DNA from: Paraburkholderia sp. IMGN_8
GTDB lineage: Bacteria; Pseudomonadota; Gammaproteobacteria; Burkholderiales; Burkholderiaceae
Direction: 5' to 3'
DNA: 64,000 bases
Assembly: GCF_038050405.1 (NCBI RefSeq)
Contig: NZ_CP150901.1
Coordinates: forward strand, 1,054,001-1,118,000
A model generated the notes under the pieces. That model searched no databases, was not told the origin of the DNA, and saw nothing but the letters and a program-made list of their open reading frames with translations. This document shows positions 36,994 through 45,832 of the stretch, piece by piece. The position numbers and the translations under genes are program-made. Each line of letters begins with the position of its first letter. Within the stretch, counting starts at the first letter, position 1.

Positions 36994-37998
36994 ATGACCA
37001 CCACCTCGTTTGCTCCTGTGTTCGTCTCCAGCGAGGCCGCCAAGGCCGTCTTTGACTGGACAGATGCCATACGCGCGCTGCAGTCGGCCTATGCCCGTCC
37101 GATTTCGCGCAGGTCCACCCCGCCGCGTACCGTGGCCGTCGCTGGCAAGACCTGGCTGCGCACGCTGCCGGCCGTGCCGGTGGGCGGCCGCTACTACGGC
37201 GCCAAGATCATGGGCATGGCGATGGGCTCCGCCGTGCCCGGCGTGGAATACGTGATCGTGCTGTTCGACCAGGAAACCAGCCGCATCGCGGCGTTTGTCG
37301 ACGGCAACCTCGTTACCGGCTTCCGGACGGCAGCCACCTCGGCAGCCGCACTTGACCGGCTGGCACCTGGCGGAGCCGCACGCCTCGCCGTGCTCGGCAG
37401 CGGCCTGGAAGCCACGATGCATACACGAGCCATCGCCAGCGTGCGAGATCTGACGGAGGTCGTCGTCTTCAGCCCGACACCCGGGCGGCGCGCCGCATTC
37501 GCCGAGGCCGTGACACGCGATCTCGGCGTGCCTGCCCGCGGTGTTGCGTCGGCGCAAAAAGCGGTGGAAGGGGCCGATCTCGTGCTTGCCGCGGCCCGCT
37601 CCCGGGGCGAACAGCCCATCCTTTTCGGCGACTGGCTCAAGCTCGGCGCGACCGTCGTATCGATCGGTTCGACCATTCCCGAGCAGCGCGAGATCGATGT
37701 CTCGGTCGTCGCTCGCAGCGACATCATCGTGTGCGACACGCTCGAGGAAGTGCTGGAAGAAACCGGCGACATGCTCGCGGCCCATGAAGCCGGTATCGCA
37801 TACAGGGACAAGTCATTCAGCCTGGCGGATCTGATGAGCGGAGAAATCGACGAGCGCCTGAAGGGCGCCGGGAGCCGGATGTACAAGTCGGTGGGCGGCG
37901 GCCTGCAGGACATCGTGGTGGCGGAGCTCATCCTCAACAAGGCGATCGAGGCCGGCCTCGCGACGACGCTGCCGATCGAATTCGAAACGAAGCGCTGA
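36994..37998 (+). CDS. Ornithine cyclodeaminase/mu-crystallin-family protein
   Basis: 334 aa from ATG 36994; an upstream in-frame start at 36925 adds a non-conserved leader and neither has a strong ribosome site. NAD-binding Rossmann motif LAVLGSGLEATMHTRAI, substrate-binding GRYYGAKIMGM and Lys in FVDGNLVTGFRTAATSA. The family includes ornithine cyclodeaminase, cyclic ketimine (pyrroline-2-carboxylate) reductases and alanine dehydrogenases. The DapA and ALDH partners downstream (gaps 43 and 12 bp) favour a ketimine or imino-acid reductase, by inference. Confidence 0.85.
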   Translation: MTTTSFAPVFVSSEAAKAVFDWTDAIRALQSAYARPISRRSTPPRTVAVAGKTWLRTLPAVPVGGRYYGAKIMGMAMGSAVPGVEYVIVLFDQETSRIAAFVDGNLVTGFRTAATSAAALDRLAPGGAARLAVLGSGLEATMHTRAIASVRDLTEVVVFSPTPGRRAAFAEAVTRDLGVPARGVASAQKAVEGADLVLAAARSRGEQPILFGDWLKLGATVVSIGSTIPEQREIDVSVVARSDIIVCDTLEEVLEETGDMLAAHEAGIAYRDKSFSLADLMSGEIDERLKGAGSRMYKSVGGGLQDIVVAELILNKAIEAGLATTLPIEFETKR

Positions 37999-38041
37999 TA
38001 CACGCGACATTCAATAGCAACGCAGACCAAAGGAGCACAGC

Positions 38042-39052
38042 ATGGCCCGCTACACCAGAAAGGAAGCCCGCGAATGGGCACGTGAGCATCTCGTTGGCGT
38101 TGCCAACGTGACAATTCCGACGATGACATCGGACTTCAAGCGCATCAACGAAAAGGCAGTCCGCCACGACGTCGAACTGTCGATCAAGCACGGCTTCGTC
38201 GGCTCTCTCTCATGCTCGGAAGTGGCCATCACGCAGGCCCAGTACGGCGAGTTCTGCGGCATCATGGCCGACCAGGCTGCGGGCCGTCTCGTCATCGTTC
38301 ATCACGCGGTCTTCAATACTCTTGAGGACAACATTGAGGCGATCAAACTGGCAGAGGCGGGTAGTGCCGACCTGGTGTTGCTCGGCTATCCCCCGTACTT
38401 CTATCCGAAGTCCTACGACGAAGTGTTCGAGTACACGAAGGCGATCTGCGCCTCGACGAATCTTGGCGTGATGGTGTTCCCGCTGCCGGCCTGGGGCTTC
38501 TCCCGCCTGCATCCTGCCGACATTCCGCTGCCGGTGCTGCGCCGGATGGTGGATGAGATACCCAACGTGGTCGCGATCAAGGCTGAAGGCGGTATGCCCT
38601 ACATCATGTCGGCAATCGAAGTGCATCGCGAATTCCACGAGGAAGTCGTCATTTCGTCTCCACTGGAATATGAGTACGTACCGCTCGCGCAGGTGATGGA
38701 CATCCCGTTTTGCGGCACCAACTACTCGGCATATTACGGCCCGCTGTTGCCGCGAATCCACAAGCTGATCCGCGCTGGCGAATACGACGAGGCCACGCAG
38801 CTCTGGTACCAGATGGACCCGGCACGAAAGGCCTTTGCCAGCCTACCGATCGCGGCCAACGGCCTGCTCAACCGGATGCTGTGGAAGTACCAGGCATGGC
38901 TGCAGGGCTACAACGGCGGCCCCATGCCGCATCCGACGCAGCGTGTGTACCAGCGCGACATGACGGTCTTGCGCAAGGGCCTCGAAGCAGCCGGCCTGAA
39001 TCCGACAAGCGATCCCGACGAGGCATTCTTCGTCGGCCGTAATCCTGTGTGA
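38042..39052 (+). CDS. DapA-superfamily aldolase/dehydratase (1)
   Basis: 336 aa; AAAGGAGCACAGC precedes ATG. TIM-barrel class I lyase: Schiff-base Lys in NVVAIKAEGG (about 182), and a Tyr-rich strand LLGYPPYFYPKS. It is longer than DHDPS (about 295 aa), with an extra C-terminal region (GGPMPHPTQRVYQRDM). In hydroxyproline and sugar-acid routes DapA-like enzymes deaminate or dehydrate the ketimine or keto acid to a semialdehyde, matching the next gene. Exact reaction unknown. Confidence 0.87.
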   Translation: MARYTRKEAREWAREHLVGVANVTIPTMTSDFKRINEKAVRHDVELSIKHGFVGSLSCSEVAITQAQYGEFCGIMADQAAGRLVIVHHAVFNTLEDNIEAIKLAEAGSADLVLLGYPPYFYPKSYDEVFEYTKAICASTNLGVMVFPLPAWGFSRLHPADIPLPVLRRMVDEIPNVVAIKAEGGMPYIMSAIEVHREFHEEVVISSPLEYEYVPLAQVMDIPFCGTNYSAYYGPLLPRIHKLIRAGEYDEATQLWYQMDPARKAFASLPIAANGLLNRMLWKYQAWLQGYNGGPMPHPTQRVYQRDMTVLRKGLEAAGLNPTSDPDEAFFVGRNPV

Positions 39053-39064
39053 GAGCCGACCGTC

Positions 39065-40534
39065 ATGAATGAACTGATCACGCTCCCCCTGAAGGACCCT
39101 GGCCTGCTGCGCCAGGCCATGCTGATCGACGGCGAATGGGTGCCCGCCGACAGCGGCGAGACGCTGGATGTGCGCAACCCGGCCACCGGCGAACTGGTCG
39201 CACGCGTGCCCAATGGCGGCGCGAACGAGACCCGCCGTGCAATCGCGGCAGCCGAACGCGCGATGCGGGTCTGGCGCAAGGCGTTGCCCAGGGAACGCGC
39301 CAAAGTGTTGCGCACGCTGTACGACCTGATGCTGGCGCACATTGACGACCTCGCTATCATCATGACCGCGGAGCAGGGCAAGCCGCTCGTTGAATCGCGT
39401 GGCGAAATCCTGTATGCCGCCGGCTTCATCGAGTGGTTCTCGGAGGAAGCGAAGCGCGTCTATGGGGACATCATTCCCCGCAACGTCGATGGCCGGCGCA
39501 TCCTCGTGCAGAAAGAGCCGATCGGTGTTTTCGCGGCGATCACACCTTGGAATTTTCCGTCCGCAATGATCACTCGCAAGGCCGGCCCGGGGTGGGCCGT
39601 CGGTTGTGCCGGGGTCATCAAGCCGGCGAGCCAGACGCCGCTGTCCGCGCTGGCATTGGCGGTGCTCGCTGAGCGCGCCGGTTTGCCGCCGGGCGTATGC
39701 AACGTTGTCACCGGCTCGGCTCGCGCCATTGGCGGCGAGCTCACTTCCAGCCCTCTGGTACGCAAGGTATCGTTCACTGGTTCGACGGAAGTCGGGGCGC
39801 AACTGCTGGGGCAGTGCGCGCCGACCATCAAGAAGACCAGCATGGAGCTGGGAGGCAATGCTCCGCTTATCGTCTTTGACGATGCGGACGTGGACGCAGC
39901 CGTAAAAGGCGCGCTCGCCGCAAAGTACCGCAACGCCGGGCAGGCTTGCGTCGCTGCCAATCGCATACTGGTGCAGTCAGGCATCTATGATGCCTTCGCC
40001 ACGAAGCTCGCCGAAGCCACGGCCGCCCTCAAGGTAGGCAACGGCATGCATGAAGGTGTGGTGCAGGGGCCTCTCATCAATGAGGACGCTGTCCGGAAGG
40101 TCGAAGAGCATATTTCGGATGCGTTGTCCAAAGGGGCTCGTGTGTTGACCGGCGGCAAACGCCACGCGCTCGAAGGCTTCTTCTTCGAACCGACCGTGCT
40201 GGCCGATGTGTCTCGCGACGCCCTGATCTTCAACGAGGAAACCTTTGGACCGGTTGCGCCGCTGTTTCGCTTCGAAACAGAAGAGGAGGCAATCGCGCTA
40301 GCCAACGATACTCCGTTTGGTCTGGCCTCCTATGTCTTCGCGCGTGACGTGGGCCGCATCTTCCGTGTTGTCGATCAACTTGAGTTTGGCATGGTGGGTG
40401 TCAATGAGGGCTTGATCTCGACGGAGGTTGCGCCGTTCGGCGGGGTCAAGACCTCCGGTCTTGGTCGCGAAGGTTCGAAGTATGGCGTCGACGACTACCT
40501 TGAAATCAAGTATGTAGCGCTCGGCGGACTTTGA
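39065..40534 (+). CDS. NAD(P)-dependent aldehyde dehydrogenase, succinate-semialdehyde type
   Basis: 489 aa. ALDH motifs: PWNFPSAMITRKAGPGWAVG, catalytic Glu in MELGGNAPLIVFDDAD, catalytic Cys in NAGQACVAANRI, EETFGPVAPLF, and the C-terminal GGVKTSGLGREGSKYGVDDY typical of GabD / 2-oxoglutarate semialdehyde dehydrogenases. Third gene of the operon. Expected to convert the semialdehyde from the DapA-like step to a TCA intermediate. Confidence 0.92.
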   Translation: MNELITLPLKDPGLLRQAMLIDGEWVPADSGETLDVRNPATGELVARVPNGGANETRRAIAAAERAMRVWRKALPRERAKVLRTLYDLMLAHIDDLAIIMTAEQGKPLVESRGEILYAAGFIEWFSEEAKRVYGDIIPRNVDGRRILVQKEPIGVFAAITPWNFPSAMITRKAGPGWAVGCAGVIKPASQTPLSALALAVLAERAGLPPGVCNVVTGSARAIGGELTSSPLVRKVSFTGSTEVGAQLLGQCAPTIKKTSMELGGNAPLIVFDDADVDAAVKGALAAKYRNAGQACVAANRILVQSGIYDAFATKLAEATAALKVGNGMHEGVVQGPLINEDAVRKVEEHISDALSKGARVLTGGKRHALEGFFFEPTVLADVSRDALIFNEETFGPVAPLFRFETEEEAIALANDTPFGLASYVFARDVGRIFRVVDQLEFGMVGVNEGLISTEVAPFGGVKTSGLGREGSKYGVDDYLEIKYVALGGL

Positions 40535-40611
40535 GGCTTCGGATGGCGTCGGCAGACGTTGTCATTCTGGCGGGGACGCCGGGTTAGCGTTTTCTAAATT
40601 CGGCAGGCAAT

Positions 40612-40634
40612 TAAGATACGATGTGTCTTATAAT
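40612..40634. promoter_or_regulatory. TetR operator candidate with -10 box
   Basis: TAAGATAC-GAT-GTGTCTTA (40612-40630), inverted repeat with one mismatched pair, merging into TATAAT (40629-40634). It lies about 100 bp before the TetR start, a layout expected for autorepression. Confidence 0.55.
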
Positions 40635-40735
40635 TCCGTGCTGCGCGTTTCGCGCTCGCGGTAACGCGTTCGCCCAGGTGTCCAAGGCGGCGCGTACATC
40701 AACGCGATATTGCCAGCCGACTCTCCTTTACGCCA

Positions 40736-41428
40736 ATGAAGACAAACGCCCAGCTTCCCGTTACAGCACCTTCCAGCGCACGAGGCGTCGGCCGACCACG
40801 CAGCGAGGAAACTCGCACGCAGATTCTTGCTGCGACGGTTCGCCTGCTTGAGACCCGCACGATTCAGTCGATCTCCATCGAAGCGATCGCCAAGGAGGCA
40901 GGGGTAGGGAAGGCGACGATCTACCGCTGGTGGGATTCGAAAGCCCTCGTCGTGATCGATGCGTTCATCGAACACCACCTCGTCAAGACGCCGATGCTGC
41001 ACGATTTGCCGCCCGGCGAAGCTATTGCGGCGCATCTGATTTCGCTGATTCACGAATATGCTGGATGGTCCGGCAGGATCGTCGCACAAATCATCGCTGA
41101 GGGGCAGGCCGACCCCGCCGTGTTGCGCGAATTTCGCGAGCGGTTTCACTATGGACGTCGGGCGCTTGTCCGTGAAATGCTTGAGGAGTGGCGAGGTGCA
41201 GCGAAAATACGCGTGCCGCCGAACATCGAGACGCTAAGCGAACTCCTGTACGCGCCGGTCTACATGCGTCTGCTGGTTGGAAATGGCCCACTCGACGACC
41301 ATTTCGCGCGGGAACACATCAGTTACGTCTACACCCTGCTGGGCGTCGAGGTGCCGGATATGGCGCAACTGGGCGAGCGGATGAAGCGGAAAGTGTCCAC
41401 GAAAAAGACGACGGGTGCTGCACGCTGA
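40736..41428 (+). CDS. TetR/AcrR-family repressor
   Basis: 230 aa. N-terminal HTH: ARGVGRPRSEETRTQILAAT then IEAIAKEAGVGKATIYRWWD. The C-terminal helical domain (TetR_C-type with HFAREHISYVYTLLGV) binds an unknown ligand. Same direction as the ALDH operon, 201 bp after it. Its own promoter carries a palindrome (40612-40630). Confidence 0.9.
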   Translation: MKTNAQLPVTAPSSARGVGRPRSEETRTQILAATVRLLETRTIQSISIEAIAKEAGVGKATIYRWWDSKALVVIDAFIEHHLVKTPMLHDLPPGEAIAAHLISLIHEYAGWSGRIVAQIIAEGQADPAVLREFRERFHYGRRALVREMLEEWRGAAKIRVPPNIETLSELLYAPVYMRLLVGNGPLDDHFAREHISYVYTLLGVEVPDMAQLGERMKRKVSTKKTTGAAR

Positions 41429-41623
41429 GGCATTAGCCGACTTGCTGCACGTACGTCCTGGAGTTCAGCTTTCCTGGCACGCCGGTTTCGGCCCCACGTT
41501 GGCAGCACTGCGCAACGCGATCTTCGGGATAGGGCGGCGATCCCGGAAAAGCGCCTCAGAGTTCGCTATACGTTTGAGAAAAGTCTGCTGGACTTTCCGT
41601 TGCATTGAGTGCGCCGTGCCTGG

Positions 41624-42460
41624 CTACGAATCAGGGCTGTTCCGGCTCCACTTCATTCTCGATGGGGTACCGGCCATCTCAGAGTCCAGAAAGAGACGAC
41701 CATCCAGACGGCCATTCAGCCGGGTGACGAAGCCCGCCGCTTCATCCATATGTTCGCGCATCAGTTCGCGGACTCTTTGCGCGTCCCGCGTTCTGATCGC
41801 CGCCAGTATTTCGGAGTGGCAATGGACATTGGCAGCGCCGAACTTCTCATGCTCTTCGATAGGTGTGTCGGTACTGAAAACGACCAGTCGTCGAAGCAGC
41901 TCGTTGATCATCTGGCAGATGAAGCGGAGAAATGGGTCGGGGTTGGCCATGGCGAGAATGTCGTGGAAGTCCAGATCCGCCTGCCGCTGCCGCACGAGAC
42001 TGGCTGTTTCCTTCGCTGCCGGCGCACAGGCCTCGATGTTTGCTTCGAGGGCATCCAGCTGCTCGTCCGTGATGAACGGCACGGCGCCCGCGGCGAGCTC
42101 CGGCTCGAGCAAGCGGCGCGCGTTGTAAATGTCCTTCATGCTGATGTCCTTGAAGAACAAATAGTTCTGCACCAGCTGCAGCGTCCTATCCAGCGGCACT
42201 TCACGAATGGTCGCTCCGCCTCCCGGCCCCGGGCTGATAGTGATCAGCCCTTGCACTTCTAATGACTTGAGCGCTTCCCGCGTGGTGCTCTTGCTCACTG
42301 AAAACAGCTCCTGCAGGTCGCGCTCGTTAGGCAGCTTGTCGCCGGGCTTGAGATTGCGCTGTGTGATCAGGCGCTTGATGTCCTCGGTGACCATGTCGGC
42401 CCGCTTCACTTGCTGCTTCAATTGAACTGTCGGGTATACCCGCATCGCACGCGCTTCCAA
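41624..42460 (-). CDS. GntR-family regulator, FadR/FCD type (2)
   Basis: 278 aa by the first ATG; a start near 42445 (MRVYPTV) is equally possible. Winged helix LPNERDLQELFSVSKSTTRE then ALKSLEVQGLI; FCD domain with DIYNAR, DLDFHDILAM and NVHCHSEILAAI ligands. A longer than usual C-terminal tail. Divergent from the second DapA-like gene and BMP transporter, 157 bp apart with several palindromes between, so likely their regulator. Confidence 0.9.
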   Translation of the reverse strand: MEARAMRVYPTVQLKQQVKRADMVTEDIKRLITQRNLKPGDKLPNERDLQELFSVSKSTTREALKSLEVQGLITISPGPGGGATIREVPLDRTLQLVQNYLFFKDISMKDIYNARRLLEPELAAGAVPFITDEQLDALEANIEACAPAAKETASLVRQRQADLDFHDILAMANPDPFLRFICQMINELLRRLVVFSTDTPIEEHEKFGAANVHCHSEILAAIRTRDAQRVRELMREHMDEAAGFVTRLNGRLDGRLFLDSEMAGTPSRMKWSRNSPDS

Positions 42461-42498
42461 TTTGCCTACTCCGTTGATCTTTATGGGGAAAAGGTGGG

Positions 42499-42590
42499 TT
42501 ATCCGGATAATCCCGCAGTCCCTTGACTCCCGGAATTTGAGTATATACGATCCAGTTCATCCTATTTATCATGATAGTTATGATGATCAT
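42499..42590. promoter_or_regulatory. Palindrome-rich divergent promoter region
   Basis: Contains three perfect inverted repeats: TTATCCGGATAA (42499-42510), TATCATGATA (42567-42576) and ATGATCAT (42583-42590), in an AT-rich stretch between GntR 2 and DapA 2. The first, with its GG/CC flanks, is the best operator candidate; the other two could mark a second binding pair overlapping the promoter of DapA 2. Confidence 0.55.
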
Positions 42591-42617
42591 GACCATAGCT
42601 AGTGACTGGAGAAACGC

Positions 42618-43586
42618 GTGAATTCATTCCTTCCGGGCGCCGCGCCGACCCCGCTCTGGGCAGCGATCCATACGCCCTTTCAGTCATCGCTCGAGCTGGA
42701 TGAAGCCGGCTTGCGTCACAACGTTCGGCGCTACGTCGAGATCGGATTGCGTGGCGTTTTCTGCAACGGCCTGATGGGGGAGGTCTGGGCGCTAAGCCTT
42801 GAGGAGCGCAAGCGGATCGTTGAGATTCTGTGCGATGAAGGACGCGATCGATTGGGCGTGTCGGTCGTCATCACGGCGGCGTCGGTGAACGAGACAGTGG
42901 ATCTCGGCCGGCATGCAAAGGCGGCCGGAGCGGATCACGCGGTATTGATGGTTCCCACCTCGGGCTCGCGTTCCGACGAACAGCAGCTCGCGTACTTCAG
43001 GCTGATCTGCGAGCGCCTGGATATGCCGATCGTGCTTTTCAACGCGGCGACGGCGGCGGGCACGGCCCTTTCGCCCGCGTCATTCGCCAAGGTATGCGAA
43101 ATACCGCAGGTCACGATCCTGAAGTCGACCGCCTACCGCGAGAATTTGCAGCTCCGGGCGGCAGCGCGGAACGGCGTCGTGGTCTCCGACCCGCTCGAAG
43201 AGCACTACCTCCGGAATCGTCTGGACCATGGGCAACGCATCCTCTACGCCGACCCCGAGCCCTATCTCTATCAGGTGCCCGGTTACCGCCCGATCGCCGA
43301 CTACGTCGCGAAACTGGACGCAGGACTCGACGCCGGCCAGGTCATGGACGAGCACGAAGCGCTGTCGCCGTTGCGAAGCGTCTTCAACAAATGGGTCATG
43401 GACCCGCTCATCGACGGCCACATGCCGAACGCCGCGCTCAAGCACTGGTGTGAATTGATCGGCCTCGCGGGCGGGCCTGTCCGCCCGCCTGTTCAGCCCC
43501 TCTCCGGCGCGCAGGTGCGCGAACTGGAACGCGATCTCGTTCGCTGCCATGCCCCCGGATTGAACACCGCAGTTCTTTCGAGCTGA
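42618..43586 (+). CDS. DapA-superfamily aldolase/dehydratase (2)
   Basis: 322 aa; GGAGAAACGC precedes GTG 42618. Barrel with Schiff-base Lys in QVTILKSTAYRENL (about 172) and the N-terminal RGVFCNGLMGEVWALSLEER loop in place of the usual GTTGE motif. Only distantly similar to the DapA-like protein at 38042. It leads into a BMP-family importer (45 bp gap to the binding protein ATG), so it probably acts on the imported compound. Substrate unknown. Confidence 0.85.
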   Translation: MNSFLPGAAPTPLWAAIHTPFQSSLELDEAGLRHNVRRYVEIGLRGVFCNGLMGEVWALSLEERKRIVEILCDEGRDRLGVSVVITAASVNETVDLGRHAKAAGADHAVLMVPTSGSRSDEQQLAYFRLICERLDMPIVLFNAATAAGTALSPASFAKVCEIPQVTILKSTAYRENLQLRAAARNGVVVSDPLEEHYLRNRLDHGQRILYADPEPYLYQVPGYRPIADYVAKLDAGLDAGQVMDEHEALSPLRSVFNKWVMDPLIDGHMPNAALKHWCELIGLAGGPVRPPVQPLSGAQVRELERDLVRCHAPGLNTAVLSS

Positions 43587-43631
43587 ATCGTGACCCCCTT
43601 ACGTTTGCATCGTCTATTCAGGGAGACCGCC

Positions 43632-44744
43632 ATGACCGCATTTGACCGACGTACATTTCTCAAGCTGCTTGCCGCATCGGGCGCTGCCGCATCGTCCACG
43701 CTAATGAGCGACCTCGCGAGGGCGGCGGCCGGCCCCCTTACGGTCGGGATTCTGTATTCCGGCTCCAGGCAGGACTACGGATACAACCAGTCGCATGCAT
43801 TGGCTGCCGCAGAGCTGAAAAAAGTCCCCGGGACCAAGGTCGTGGAGGAGGAGCGCGTACCGGAGACGATCGCCGCACAGCGCACCATGGAAGGGATGAT
43901 CGTCCAGGACGGCGCCAGGCTGATCATTGCGACGTCGTTCGGCTACTTCAAGCCGCATGTGCTCGAGATGGCCAGGAAATACCCGGACGTCACGTTTGCG
44001 CACACGGGCGGTGTCTGGGCGCCCGGCATGCCGGACAACGTGGGCACGTTCTACGGATACATCTTCGCCGCCCAGTATCTCGCGGGCGTTACGGCGGGCC
44101 ACATGACGAAGTCGAAGAAGCTGGGCGTCGTGGCGGCCAAGCCGACGCCGAACCTGATTCGCAGCATCGACGCATTCGCCCTGGGCGCCCGGTCGGTCGA
44201 TCCGGGCATCAAGGTTCGCGTGATCTTCACCGGCGATTGGGTGCTTCCCGTGCGGGAAGCCGAATCCGCGAATTCGCTTGCCGACCAGGGCGTCGATGTC
44301 ATCGCATGCAATGTCGACAGTCCCAAGGTCGTGGTCGAGACCGCGGAGAAGCGCGGCGTGATGTCCATCGGGTATCACTCGAGCCAGGCCGACGTCGCGC
44401 CCAAGGGCTTCCTGACCGGCGCGGAGTGGAACTGGATCATGCCGTACATGGAATACGTGAAAGGCGTTCAGGCGGGACAAAAGCCGGTTCACTATCTCCG
44501 CGGCGGCCTTGCCGAGAAGTTCGTCCGCAATACCGCGTTCGGCAGCGCGGTGCCGCAGAAGGTTCGTGACGCCGTCGCCAAGGTCCATGCCGAGCTGGTA
44601 TCCGGCAGCCGCGTGATCTACTCCGGTCCTTTGTCGGACAACAAAGGCAATGTCGTGATTCCGGCCGGCACGGTCTATCGCGACAGCGATCGCGCGCTCG
44701 ACACGATTCACTATCTCGTCGACGGCGTGATCGGCGAAGTCTAG
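43632..44744 (+). CDS. BMP-family ABC substrate-binding protein (Tat-exported)
   Basis: 370 aa from ATG 43632 (GGGAGA upstream). Twin-arginine signal DRRTFLKLLAASGAAASST. Mature domain is BmpA/Med-like: LTVGILYSGSRQDYGYNQSH, ARLIIATSFGYFKPH, YAPGMPDN-like VWAPGMPDNVGTFYGY. BMP proteins bind nucleosides, purines or related heterocycles and deliver them to permeases of the next genes. Tat export suggests folding or cofactor uptake before secretion, or simple lineage habit. Confidence 0.92.
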   Translation: MTAFDRRTFLKLLAASGAAASSTLMSDLARAAAGPLTVGILYSGSRQDYGYNQSHALAAAELKKVPGTKVVEEERVPETIAAQRTMEGMIVQDGARLIIATSFGYFKPHVLEMARKYPDVTFAHTGGVWAPGMPDNVGTFYGYIFAAQYLAGVTAGHMTKSKKLGVVAAKPTPNLIRSIDAFALGARSVDPGIKVRVIFTGDWVLPVREAESANSLADQGVDVIACNVDSPKVVVETAEKRGVMSIGYHSSQADVAPKGFLTGAEWNWIMPYMEYVKGVQAGQKPVHYLRGGLAEKFVRNTAFGSAVPQKVRDAVAKVHAELVSGSRVIYSGPLSDNKGNVVIPAGTVYRDSDRALDTIHYLVDGVIGEV

Positions 44745-44752
44745 GAGCCGCG

Positions 44753-45832
44753 ATGAATCAGACCGTTATGGTGAAATCCGCCGCGACGATCGCGCGGCCC
44801 GGGCGCATGCATTCCGGCATCGCCTTTCCCGCCATTGCCGTTCTCGTGGCATCCGCGTTGTTCTCGCTTTTCGTCGCGTCGAGCGGAAACAATCCTGTCG
44901 ACGTCTTCTCGCTGATTTTTGTCGGCGGCTTCGGCAGTGCGTTCGCCTGGCAGGACACGCTCGTTCGCGCATCGCCTCTGATCCTGGTCGGCCTCGCGGT
45001 TGCGTTGCCGGCGCAGGCCGGGATGGTGATGATTGGCGGGGAAGGGGCGCTGGTGCTCGGCGGGCTGGCCGGCGCCGTCGTGACGCTGCCGTTCGCCGGC
45101 GCATCGCCGTGGCTGATGCAAGCGGCCATGCTCGGCGCGGGTGTCGCGACCGGTGCGTTGTGGTTCGGCATTGCCGGCTTCCTCCGGCAGTACCGGGGGC
45201 TCAACGAGACCATCTCGAGCCTGCTGCTCTCGTACATCGGCATCGCGATCTTCCATCACCTGACGGAAGGCGCGCTCCGCGATCCGGCGAGCCTCGACAA
45301 GCCGTCGACGCACCCGATCGACCCGAGCTACATGCTGCCGGCCATCCCGGGCCTCAACGTGCATGCCGGACTGCTCGTGAGCGTCGCGCTTGCCGTTCTC
45401 GCGTATTTCGTCCTGAAGTATACGTTCGTCGGCTTTGCGCTTCGCGTGGTGGGCGGAAGCCCGAAGGTCGCCAGGATGATCGGGCTATCGGTGAATTGCT
45501 GGGTTGTCGGCATTGCCGCGATCGCCGGTGGCATGGCGGGTCTCGCGGGTGCGATCGAGGTGGCTGCCGTGCAAGGCACCGCGAATTCATCGTTGATCGT
45601 GGGGTACGGCAACAGCGGCATTCTGGTCGCCTTTCTCGCCCGGCAAAACCCGCTCGCCATCGTGCCGGTCGCCTGCCTCATCGGTGGCCTCCAGGCGAGC
45701 GGAAGCCTGCTGCAGCGCCGGCTCGACCTTCCCGACGCCACGATTCTGGTGTTTCAGGGCTTGATCTTCGTTTGCGTCCTGGTGGCCGACGCACTTTCTC
45801 AAACCTATGCTCAGGCGGACCGGAGGGGATGA
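44753..45832 (+). CDS. ABC permease, BMP/nucleoside importer (1)
   Basis: 359 aa; AGGAG precedes ATG. Eight to ten membrane segments; BPD_transp_2 pattern with GGEGALVLGGLAGAVV and the cytoplasmic helix GFALRVVGGSPKVARMIGLS that contacts the ATPase. First of two permeases, which form the heteromeric channel. Stop overlaps the start region of the next gene. Confidence 0.93.
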   Translation: MNQTVMVKSAATIARPGRMHSGIAFPAIAVLVASALFSLFVASSGNNPVDVFSLIFVGGFGSAFAWQDTLVRASPLILVGLAVALPAQAGMVMIGGEGALVLGGLAGAVVTLPFAGASPWLMQAAMLGAGVATGALWFGIAGFLRQYRGLNETISSLLLSYIGIAIFHHLTEGALRDPASLDKPSTHPIDPSYMLPAIPGLNVHAGLLVSVALAVLAYFVLKYTFVGFALRVVGGSPKVARMIGLSVNCWVVGIAAIAGGMAGLAGAIEVAAVQGTANSSLIVGYGNSGILVAFLARQNPLAIVPVACLIGGLQASGSLLQRRLDLPDATILVFQGLIFVCVLVADALSQTYAQADRRG

